DNA of 13,990 nt from Methanobacteriota archaeon (GTDB taxonomy: Archaea > Halobacteriota > Syntropharchaeia > JACQPP01). The notes beneath the pieces were generated by a model that had not been told where the DNA came from, made no database searches, and was given only the letters and a program-made list of their open reading frames with translations. Shown here one piece after another: positions 1 through 5,333 of the stretch. Location of the stretch: the NCBI GenBank assembly GCA_016207465.1, contig JACQPP010000137.1, positions 1 through 13,990 of the forward strand. The letters run 5' to 3'. Made by a program: the position numbers and the translations under genes. The stretch's first letter is position 1, and every line of letters begins with the position of its first letter.

Positions 1-273
1 CCCCGGGGGGCCCTGCGGGGGTCGGTGGGATTGTTTCGGAGATTCAAGATGGAGGTGTTCCTGGTGTGGCTCATCACGGGGAGCCTGGCGTTTCTGCTGA
101 CCCTGGTCTCGAATCTTCTGGGGGCGGTGCCGGGGGTGGGGCTCGCCTGGCTCCCGTTCCACTATGGGCTGCTCATTTTTGTGGTGGAGCCGCTCACGGT
201 TCTCTGGTGGACGGGGCTCTACCGGGCCTTCGCCACGCATCCGCCCCGCGAGCCAGGCCCGGTCTCCCCGTAG
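1..273 (+). CDS. C-terminal part of a polytopic membrane protein (5' truncated by window edge)
   Basis: The frame is open from base 1 to a TAG stop at 271-273, so this is the tail of a longer gene. A GTG at 25 is an internal valine rather than a convincing start. The visible 90 residues hold two hydrophobic helices: one after the basic GLFRRFK segment (VFLVWLITGSLAFLLTLV) and one near the end (LLIFVVEPLTVLWWTGLY). The tail is proline-rich and polar. The order GLFRR, helix, short proline/glycine linker, helix, LT..W.T..Y closely resembles the C-terminus of the next gene, so the two look like tandem paralogues. The next ATG is only 3 bases beyond this stop, which implies one transcript. Function is not recognised; the pattern is that of DUF4013-like archaeal integral membrane proteins, but this assignment is weak. 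Confidence 0.7.
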   Translation, partial: PRGALRGSVGLFRRFKMEVFLVWLITGSLAFLLTLVSNLLGAVPGVGLAWLPFHYGLLIFVVEPLTVLWWTGLYRAFATHPPREPGPVSP

Positions 274-276
274 GCC

Positions 277-1065
277 ATGTCGAAGCCGCTGGGCCGGGTG
301 GTTGAGGAGGGGGTCCGGGCGTGGCGGCGGGAGCCCCGGGTCAATGTCCCCCAGGCCCTCCAGCAGGCGGTCTCCCTGGGGGGCCTCTTCCTTCTGCTGG
401 GGGAGTCCATGATGCGGGAGGTGGAGCCAGCCCGGTTCCTCCAAGTGGACCCTGGCCTCCTCTTTGACATGGTCCCCCCCTTCCTCCAGGGGTTCTCCTT
501 CTACCTGGGGTTCTATGCACTGGTGAACTCCCTCTTCATCGGGGCCTCCATCGCCGCCGCCGGGATGGCCTCGCGGGGAGAGCCGGTGAAGGTGTGGGTC
601 TCCCTCCGGCGGGGGGCCAGGCTCTACCCGAGGCTCGCTGCCTCCAACGCCATCATCAACCTCCTGACGGCCCCGGGGATGCTCTTCCTGCTTCCCTCGC
701 TGGGACTCAGGGAGGACCCCCGGGGGCTCCTCTGGATGGCCCTCGGCTGGCTCGCCTGCATCCTCTACATCCTGGGGGTGAGCATCCTATTCTGGATGGT
801 GCGCTTCTCCATCGGGGTGGGGGACCGGGGCCTCCGGGAGGGGCTACGGGAGGGGCTGGGGCTCTTCCGGCGCCGCTTGGCCTCCATCCTCCTCCTGTGG
901 CTCCTGGTCCTGGGGGTGGGCATCCTCCTGGGGCTGGCGGCCCTCCCGTTCCTCCTGGACCCCCGGCTGGCCCCCGTCGGCTACGGGGTGGAGTTCGCGG
1001 GCTCGGTGGTCTTCACCACCCTCATCACGGTCTGGTTCACCCAATTTTATCTATCTGTGGAGTGA
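277..1065 (+). CDS. Polytopic integral membrane protein, DUF4013-like, function unknown
   Basis: This 262-residue protein starts with a basic cytosolic stretch (MSKPLGRVVEEGVRAWRRE). Roughly six hydrophobic helices follow, near residues 28-46, 70-96, 118-140, 148-172, 200-228 and 238-258. Short amphipathic segments rich in R and G (GDRGLREGLREGLGLFRRR) lie between helices 4 and 5. The alternation of glycine-rich helices with GLFRR-type linkers is like archaeal DUF4013-type membrane proteins, which have no established function. The ATG lies 3 bases after the stop of the preceding paralogue and no ribosome binding site is visible, so translation probably depends on coupling. The stop at 1063-1065 overlaps the ribosome binding site of the sirtuin gene. 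No catalytic or transporter motif was seen. The gene is clearly real from its length, codon use and hydrophobic pattern. Confidence 0.85.
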   Translation: MSKPLGRVVEEGVRAWRREPRVNVPQALQQAVSLGGLFLLLGESMMREVEPARFLQVDPGLLFDMVPPFLQGFSFYLGFYALVNSLFIGASIAAAGMASRGEPVKVWVSLRRGARLYPRLAASNAIINLLTAPGMLFLLPSLGLREDPRGLLWMALGWLACILYILGVSILFWMVRFSIGVGDRGLREGLREGLGLFRRRLASILLLWLLVLGVGILLGLAALPFLLDPRLAPVGYGVEFAGSVVFTTLITVWFTQFYLSVE

Positions 1066-1067
1066 GG
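1043..1067 (+). promoter_or_regulatory. Promoter-like TATA element and ribosome binding site of the sirtuin gene
   Basis: AATTTTATC (1044-1052) inside the end of the preceding gene lies about 27 bases before the ATG at 1075, the right distance for a TATA box. GGAGTGAGG (1059-1067) is a Shine-Dalgarno-like stretch that overlaps the previous stop codon. The sirtuin could therefore be read both from the upstream operon and from its own promoter. This is by sequence only. Confidence 0.4.
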
Positions 1068-1074
1068 AAAAAAG

Positions 1075-1821
1075 ATGGAGGAACTCGAGGAGTCCATCCG
1101 GGCCGCCGTGGCGCTGTTGCGGGAGAGCCGCCGCGGGGTGGCCCTCACGGGGGCGGGCATCTCGACGGAGAGCGGCATCCCCGACTTCCGGGGCCCCCAG
1201 GGGCTCTGGAAGCAGGTGGACGCCATGAAGGTGGCGAGCATCGAATTCTTCCAGAGGAACCCGGCGGAGCACTGGAGGTTCGCCGCCGAGCGCAAGTTCA
1301 CCGGGGCCGCCCCCAACGCGGGCCACCGGGCCCTGGCGGATTTGGAGCGGAAGGGGAAACTGCGGGCGGTCATCACCCAGAATGTGGACGGCCTCCACCA
1401 GCAGGCGGGCTCGACGCGGGTCCTTGAGCTCCACGGGACCACCCGGACCTCCCATTGCCTGGAGTGCGGGATGAAGTTCCAGACCCCGGACGTGCTGGAG
1501 CGGGTCCGGCGCGGGGAGAACCCCCCGCTCTGCCCGAAGTGCGAGGGGCTCATCAAGTCGGACACCGTTCTCTTCGGGGAACTCCTGCCCCGCGAGGTGC
1601 TGGAGGAGGCCATGGCCGAGTGCCAGAGGGCAGACCTCATGCTGGTCCTGGGCTCCAGCCTCGCGGTCCACCCGGCCGCGGGCCTCCCCGACGTGGTGGC
1701 GGAACACGGGGGCCATGTCATCCTCATCAACGCCGAGGCCACGGAGAAGGACTGGCTGGCGGAGGTGGTCATCCACGGGAAAATCGGGGATGTCCTCCCC
1801 CGGATTACAGAATCGCTGTAG
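1075..1821 (+). CDS. cobB: NAD-dependent protein deacylase, sirtuin (Sir2) family
   Basis: Sirtuins remove acetyl or other acyl groups from lysines using NAD+, giving nicotinamide and O-acyl-ADP-ribose; in archaea they act on chromatin proteins such as Alba and on enzymes. The 248 residues carry the full signature set: GAGIS at 26-30, GIPDFRG at 34-40, TQNVDGLH with Q102, N103 and D105, and the catalytic histidine H120 in LELHG. The zinc ribbon is formed by C128, C131, C153 and C156. GSS near residue 203 and the LINAE segment complete the Rossmann fold. Length is normal for a prokaryotic sirtuin. A 9-base gap and an overlapping Shine-Dalgarno link it to the upstream membrane genes. The acyl preference is uncertain: the alanine and arginine/tyrosine pair typical of desuccinylases (Ala-x-x-x-Tyr-x-x-Arg after the first motif) is not obvious, so deacetylase is the simplest reading. 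Confidence 0.95.
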   Translation: MEELEESIRAAVALLRESRRGVALTGAGISTESGIPDFRGPQGLWKQVDAMKVASIEFFQRNPAEHWRFAAERKFTGAAPNAGHRALADLERKGKLRAVITQNVDGLHQQAGSTRVLELHGTTRTSHCLECGMKFQTPDVLERVRRGENPPLCPKCEGLIKSDTVLFGELLPREVLEEAMAECQRADLMLVLGSSLAVHPAAGLPDVVAEHGGHVILINAEATEKDWLAEVVIHGKIGDVLPRITESL

Positions 1822-1828
1822 GCCGACT

Positions 1829-1842
1829 GGAAAGTATTTGAT
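1829..1842 (+). promoter_or_regulatory. Archaeal promoter (BRE/TATA) of the coiled-coil gene
   Basis: GGAAAGTATTTGAT combines a purine-rich BRE-like part with a TATA-like core. The first A of AAAGTAT (1831) is 35 bases from the ATG at 1866, so transcription would begin at or just before the start codon, consistent with a leaderless or nearly leaderless mRNA. The same AAAGTAT core precedes the TrmB, hydrolase and gyrB genes. Confidence 0.55.
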
Positions 1843-1865
1843 TCCGCGGGGTTACGTCTCCACAT

Positions 1866-2711
1866 ATGGAGGAGAAGAGGCCCCCCTCCCCGGAGCCGGC
1901 CGGAGCGGAGATGTCGCTGGAGGAGAGCCTCCAGCGCCTCGCCGAGGTGGAGTCGGAAATCGAGACCGTCACCCGCTTCGAGAGCGCCCTGGGGAAGGTG
2001 GACACATTGGAGAAGGGGCTGAAAGGGGTGCAGGAGACCCTCCAGTCGTCCTACCTGAAGCGCGAGGACGTGGAGCAGAGGCTCCACATGATGGAGACCG
2101 GGCTCCGCAACGAGGTGGAGAAGCGCCTCGGGGTGGTGGACGAGGCCGCCCGGGAGCAGGTCCAGCGGCTGAGCCAGATTGACGGGGAAATCATCCAGAA
2201 GATGCGGAAGATGGAGCGCTTCTTCGAGCGGATGCGGGACCACGAGATGGAGCTCCGGAAGGTCCGGGAGACGGTGACCACCCTGGTGACCCAGGAGCAG
2301 TTCGCCGAGGCCCGCCTCCACCTGGAGGAGCGGCTGGACAAGGCGAAGTTCCCCAGCGAGGAGATGAAGGAGCTCTGGCAGGAGGTCAAGCACCTGCGGG
2401 CCCTCCTGGAGACGGTGGCCAAGAAGAGCGACCTGGTGGACCTGCGGAGGGAGATGCGGACCGAGGAACTCGCGGACATCCAGAAGGATGTGGAGAAGCG
2501 GTTCGGCGGCCTGGGGAAGAGCCAGGAGGACTATGTCAAGGGGCTCTCCCAGATTGACTCCGAGATCATCGGGAAGGTGCGGCGGCTGGAGCAGTTGCTG
2601 GAGCGGGTCAACGAGCAGGTGCTCACTCTGCGCAAACTGGAGGCCGAGGAGAAGGGGCGGGGGCGGGAGCGGCCGGAGACGCGGCAGCGCCCGGATGCCT
2701 CTCCTACCTGA
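1866..2711 (+). CDS. Coiled-coil protein with internal duplication, function unknown
   Basis: The 281 residues are almost entirely charged helix (E, K, R, L heptads) with no signal peptide, membrane segment or catalytic motif. A clear internal duplication is visible without gaps: residues 84-125 and 209-250 align at an offset of exactly 125, sharing VEKR-G at the start, LSQID at 102-106 and 227-231, then EII and a M/L-R-E-ER pattern. A looser shorter motif with an ED/EQF/SDL core recurs near 55, 140 and 180. The N-terminus is proline-rich and the C-terminus basic (KGRGRERPETRQR), suggesting disordered ends. The start follows a good TATA box by 30 bases. The gene converges on the MinD-like ATPase with only 9 bases between stops. 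It may be a structural, SMC-like or scaffold protein; partnership with the ATPase is speculation from position. Confidence 0.85.
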   Translation: MEEKRPPSPEPAGAEMSLEESLQRLAEVESEIETVTRFESALGKVDTLEKGLKGVQETLQSSYLKREDVEQRLHMMETGLRNEVEKRLGVVDEAAREQVQRLSQIDGEIIQKMRKMERFFERMRDHEMELRKVRETVTTLVTQEQFAEARLHLEERLDKAKFPSEEMKELWQEVKHLRALLETVAKKSDLVDLRREMRTEELADIQKDVEKRFGGLGKSQEDYVKGLSQIDSEIIGKVRRLEQLLERVNEQVLTLRKLEAEEKGRGRERPETRQRPDASPT

Positions 2712-2720
2712 GCCGGCGGG

Positions 2721-3686
2721 TCAGGCGAGGTCCCGGAGTTTCCTCTCGTTCACCCGCCGGAGTTCGCGGTAGGTCTTCTCGGGGAGGAACCCCTTCTCGA
2801 ATTGGGTGTCGAGGGCGGCGAGGAGCCGTTCGAGTTCGTCGCGGCGGGCGGCGCGGGTGGTCTCGGCCACGCGGCGGCGCAGGGGCTCGACCTTCTGCTG
2901 CCAGCCGGCGGGGTCCAGGGGGGCCCCGCGGAGGCGGCGGACGCCGAGGAGCCAGGCGAGGCGCCCCGCCAGGGGGGGATGGAATGGGCTCCCGGTGAAT
3001 TCGGCGGCGAGGCGGCGGAAGGCGAGGGCCGGGGGCGAGTGGGGGCTGGAGAGGACCGCGGGGCGGCCGAGGGCGATGGAGCGGGGGACCTCGCGGCTCT
3101 CCGGCACGACGAGGGCCACGGGGGCCTCGCAGAGGCGCTCCACCTCCCCCCTGGGAAGGGCATATCGCTCGCGGCGGGCCCGGTTGAGTTCGATGCGGCG
3201 GGTGGGGACGCCGAGGCGCTCGGCGCACTTGAGGGTGACGATGGCGTCGGCCACGGCGGGGAGGTCGGGGTTGGTGACAGTGAGAATCTCGTCGCTGGCC
3301 CGCAGGAGGGGCTCCACCCCCGCCTCGATGCCCGGGGGACAGTCGAAGAGGAGATACTCATAGCCCTGGAGCTGGTCGAGGAGCCCCTCCAGGTTCTCCG
3401 GGGTGAGGCGGACCCCGGGGGCGGGGAGGGAGCCGGGGAGCACGTGGAGGCCCCCGGGGTGGACGTGGACGGCGGACCCCGCCGGAGCCTTTCCCGCCAG
3501 GACGTCGGGGAGGGTGGGATGGGGGGAGTAGACCCCGAGGTGGTAGCCCAGGTTGGGGGTGGTGAAGTTGGCGTCCACGGCGATGGTGCGCTTCCCCTCG
3601 AAGGCGGCGAGGGCACACCCGAGGTTGGCCACGGTGGTGGTCTTCCCCACGCCCCCCTTGCCGGAGACCACGCTGATGACCCTCAT
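2721..3686 (-). CDS. MinD/ParA-like P-loop ATPase with C-terminal helical extension
   Basis: SIMIBI-class ATPases of the MinD/ParA family dimerise on ATP and position proteins, plasmids or chromosomes. Here the deviant Walker A SGKGGVGKTT spans residues 8-17 with signature lysine K10 and P-loop lysine K15. Switch I is VDANFTTPNLG with D38, but asparagine at 40 where E. coli MinD has Asp. Walker B is LLFDCPPGIE around D115. After about residue 245 an extra helical region ends in a charged block (GFLPEKTYRELRRVNERKL) resembling the short SHOCT-like oligomerisation tails of other archaeal proteins. The hydrophobic membrane-targeting helix of cell-division MinD is absent. Its ATG overlaps the TGA of the TrmB-like gene by four bases (ATGA), so the two are translationally coupled. 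It might act in partition, in positioning, or as a chaperone ATPase; which one cannot be told from sequence. Confidence 0.9.
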   Translation of the reverse strand: MRVISVVSGKGGVGKTTTVANLGCALAAFEGKRTIAVDANFTTPNLGYHLGVYSPHPTLPDVLAGKAPAGSAVHVHPGGLHVLPGSLPAPGVRLTPENLEGLLDQLQGYEYLLFDCPPGIEAGVEPLLRASDEILTVTNPDLPAVADAIVTLKCAERLGVPTRRIELNRARRERYALPRGEVERLCEAPVALVVPESREVPRSIALGRPAVLSSPHSPPALAFRRLAAEFTGSPFHPPLAGRLAWLLGVRRLRGAPLDPAGWQQKVEPLRRRVAETTRAARRDELERLLAALDTQFEKGFLPEKTYRELRRVNERKLRDLA

Positions 3687-4480
3687 CCGCGTTCTCCAGC
3701 CGTGGTTGGCCGCCGTCGGCCATCGGCCGACGGCATTCCCCCCTGGGACCAGAGTTGCTCGAAGGTCCAGGCGGCCATCTCCACCAGGGAGCGGCTGTTG
3801 CTCCAGACGCCGCTCCCGGAGAGACCCGCCTCCCCCACGGCCCCGTTGAGGAGGAGAATCTCCTCGTCGGCCACGCAGAAACTCACCGGGGGCTCCCGGG
3901 CCAATTCGCGGACCCCCGCGCCCTTGGCCCCGGCTCCCGGGGAGACGAGGACCCGGGCCTGGACCCCATCGGCCAGGTTCTTCATCATGGGGGCGTAGAA
4001 GTCGGGCTTCAGCCCGCCCCCCGCCAGCAGGTAGACCCGCTTCCGGGCCCGCATGAAGACCCGCTCCAGGCTCACCGAGAGGTCGTCCCCCTCCTGGAGG
4101 CTGAATGCGTCCTTGACCTTGGAGACCGGATGGGCCCCCCGCTTCTTGCGGAGCTCCTTCACCAGGTCCCCCTTGGTCTTGTCGTAGTCCTGGAGCCGGC
4201 GGTCGAACTCCATCTCCATCTTCCGGCGGTAGTTCTCCAGGGCCTCCTCCGGGGCCAGGGCCTGGTAGAGGGTGGGCCGCCCCAGGCCGATGCGAGCGAA
4301 GCCCTTCTTCTCCAGGGAGTCCATGATGTCGTAGATGCGGGCCATGGGGACCCCCGAGGCCCCGCTCAGCTCCGAGGCCTGCAGGGACTCCCGGTCGGAC
4401 GAGAGCAGCGCCAGGTAGGTGCGAATCTCGTAGTGGTTCAACCCCAGGTTCTTCAGTTTCTCCTCGAGCATCCCCGTCAT
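3683..4480 (-). CDS. TrmB-family transcriptional regulator
   Basis: TrmB proteins are archaeal winged-helix regulators, often sensing sugars or other small ligands. The N-terminal 75 residues match the family closely: LGLNHYEIRTYLALL, then the recognition region ASGVPMARIYDIMDSLEKKGF, then the wing and YQALAPEEAL. A charged coiled-coil dimerisation helix follows (about 80-115). Residues about 135-245 resemble the PLD-like sensor domain common in TrmB proteins, ending in the typical SRSLVEMAAWTFEQLW segment. The longer maltose-binding extension of Thermococcus TrmB is missing. Length 265 is normal for the short type. The start could also be M4 (4471), which lies slightly further from the TATA box. 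It overlaps the MinD-like gene by ATGA, so the regulator probably controls its own operon. The ligand is unknown. Confidence 0.88.
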   Translation of the reverse strand: MTGMLEEKLKNLGLNHYEIRTYLALLSSDRESLQASELSGASGVPMARIYDIMDSLEKKGFARIGLGRPTLYQALAPEEALENYRRKMEMEFDRRLQDYDKTKGDLVKELRKKRGAHPVSKVKDAFSLQEGDDLSVSLERVFMRARKRVYLLAGGGLKPDFYAPMMKNLADGVQARVLVSPGAGAKGAGVRELAREPPVSFCVADEEILLLNGAVGEAGLSGSGVWSNSRSLVEMAAWTFEQLWSQGGMPSADGRRRPTTAGERG

Positions 4481-4497
4481 GGAGGGTCTCCCACCCC

Positions 4498-4513
4498 CGC
4501 TTATATACTTTAT
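4498..4513 (-). promoter_or_regulatory. Promoter of the TrmB-MinD operon
   Basis: Read on the minus strand, ATAAAGTATATAAGCG contains a strong TATA box (TATATAA) preceded by purines. The first A of AAAGTAT is at 4511, 31 bases before the ATG at 4480 and 40 before the alternative ATG at 4471, so the message would be leaderless or almost so. A second TATA-like GTATAC palindrome at 4520-4525 lies just upstream and could serve either strand or be an operator for the regulator itself. Confidence 0.6.
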
Positions 4514-4645
4514 AGAGATGTATACTACTTGAAAGTAAACCTATCGGTCGGAGCCCCTGGCTTCCCGTCTCCCGTTCCCGAAACCCCCCGCAAACTATAT
4601 CTTCCCGGTTTTTCTTTCTCTTTTCCGATTAACCGCTTTTCTCTA

Positions 4646-4675
4646 CCAACGCCACCACCGGCGTGGCGGCGTTGG
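4646..4675. repeat. Strong inverted repeat 16 bases before tRNA-Tyr
   Basis: CCAACGCC (4646-4653) pairs perfectly with GGCGTTGG (4668-4675). Inside, after one mismatch, CCAC pairs with GTGG around a 4-6 base loop. Outside, TTTTCT (4638-4643) can pair with AGAAAA (4679-4684). The whole cross-strand symmetric structure spans about 47 bases and ends 7 bases before the mature tRNA. It could be a leader hairpin of the precursor, an operator, or a remnant of a small RNA terminator. Confidence 0.6.
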
Positions 4676-4691
4676 AATAGAAAAGGGGTTA

Positions 4692-4804
4692 CCCGCCTTA
4701 ACTCAGCCTGGTAGAGTGCGCGGCTGTAGTCCGGAACCGCACCCCCCATGGGGGTGCTCCGCGCCGATATCGCGTAGTCCCCGGTTCGAATCCGGGAGGC
4801 GGGA
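4692..4804 (+). tRNA. tRNA-Tyr (anticodon GTA) with intron
   Basis: The acceptor stem CCCGCCT (4692-4698) pairs fully with AGGCGGG (4797-4803), with discriminator A at 4804. C1-G72 is the identity pair of archaeal tRNA-Tyr. The D stem is ACTC/GAGT around AGCCTGGTA. The anticodon stem CGCGG (4719-4723) pairs with TCGCG (4770-4774), leaving loop CTGTAG + A with anticodon GTA at 4726-4728. The variable loop is TAGTC, and the T arm is CCCGG TTCGAAT CCGGG. Removing 4730-4768 gives a 74-base mature tRNA whose CTGTAG-ATC junction matches other archaeal tRNA-Tyr genes as I know them. CCA is not encoded. The SCP2 gene ends 10 bases downstream on the opposite strand. Confidence 0.95.
4730..4768 (+). 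other. 39-base tRNA intron at position 37/38
   Basis: The intron sits at the canonical archaeal position, one base 3' of the anticodon, and would be removed by the splicing endonuclease. Its core is a perfect 8-bp hairpin: GCACCCCC (4739-4746) with GGGGGTGC (4750-4757) around loop CAT. A textbook bulge-helix-bulge with a 4-bp central helix is not obvious by eye. The nearest option pairs CGGC (4721-4724) with GCCG (4763-4766), which would give an altered, relaxed motif. Confidence 0.85.
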
Positions 4805-4814
4805 TACCGCGGGG

Positions 4815-5255
4815 TCACCCGTAGGGGGGCTTGCCCTTGGGCCAGAGGGTCTCCACCTGGTTGAGGCAGTCCACCAGGGCTTGGACGGCACCCACGTTCT
4901 TCATGATGCGGTTGATGTCCCCCTCCAGGGTGATGAGCCCCTGGAGCATGGCCTGGAGGGGGTCCATCATCCCCACCAAGACCTCCTCCCAGACGGAGGC
5001 GGGGCCGATGATTTTGAAGGCGGCCTGGATTTCGTCGAGGCGCTCCAATTTCTTCCAGGAGCGGACCTTGCCGTGGTAGAGGTCCACGTAGAAGTAGAGG
5101 CTCTCCCCGGCCTTGGTGTATGGGGAGCGGTCGTCGCCGTGGATGACGAAGGTCATGTCCCCCGCCCAGTCCTTGGCGGCCTCGGCGTATTCGGGGGAGC
5201 GGTTGACGGCGGCGGCGAGGGCCTCGTACCACTCGGGGGTGTTGACGACGGGCAT
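4815..5255 (-). CDS. SCP2 sterol-binding domain protein
   Basis: SCP2-fold proteins hold a lipid or acyl chain in a hydrophobic tunnel and act as carriers or accessory domains. The 146 residues form a single such domain: an N-terminal helix (WYEALAAAVNRSPEYAEAAK), then the WAGDMTFVI strand, LYFYVDLYHGKVRSW, AAFKIIGPASVWEEVLVG and the diagnostic MMDPLQAMLQGLITLEGDINRIMK segment, with a closing helix VQALVDCLNQ. This order and the DPLQA(M)...L.G.....I motif match archaeal and bacterial SCP2 proteins of similar size. No signal peptide or enzyme domain is fused, so it is probably a cytosolic lipid or acyl-chain binder. A TATA-like T-tract lies about 31 bases upstream. It is a separate transcription unit from radA because a hairpin terminator lies between. 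Its physiological ligand is unknown. Confidence 0.88.
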   Translation of the reverse strand: MPVVNTPEWYEALAAAVNRSPEYAEAAKDWAGDMTFVIHGDDRSPYTKAGESLYFYVDLYHGKVRSWKKLERLDEIQAAFKIIGPASVWEEVLVGMMDPLQAMLQGLITLEGDINRIMKNVGAVQALVDCLNQVETLWPKGKPPYG

Positions 5256-5282
5256 GGACTCTGTTCGCGCCCTTGGCCCGGG

Positions 5283-5324
5283 GATAAAAAAAGATTGCGG
5301 TGGCCGGGTTGCCCCCGGCCACCG
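5283..5324 (-). terminator. Hairpin plus T-tract after radA
   Basis: On the minus strand, 9 bases after the radA stop, CGGTGGCCGGG (5324-5314) pairs perfectly over 11 bp with CCCGGCCACCG (5308-5298) around a 5-base loop. After five bases comes a run of seven T (5292-5286). This has the form of a bacterial intrinsic terminator, although archaea usually need only the T-rich tract. The T-tract continues into TTATCC and probably also serves as the TATA region of the SCP2 gene, whose ATG is at 5255. Confidence 0.8.
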
Positions 5325-5333
5325 GGAAGGGGC

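Larger units (their letters stand above)
4481..4691. other. Divergent intergenic region between the TrmB operon and tRNA-Tyr
   Basis: No plausible protein frame is present. From left to right it holds the TrmB promoter, a GTATAC palindrome, a plus-strand AAAGTA element (4532-4537), a TATA-like ACTATATC (4593-4600), a pyrimidine-rich tract with T runs (about 4606-4628) and a large inverted repeat just before the tRNA. The tRNA promoter must lie here, but no TATA box sits at the standard distance of roughly 25-40 bases from the mature 5' end. Confidence 0.5.

Noticed and set aside
1047..2393. 448-codon minus-strand frame opposite the sirtuin and coiled-coil genes
   Set aside because: The sirtuin motifs on the plus strand are complete; the opposite frame has no recognisable domain.
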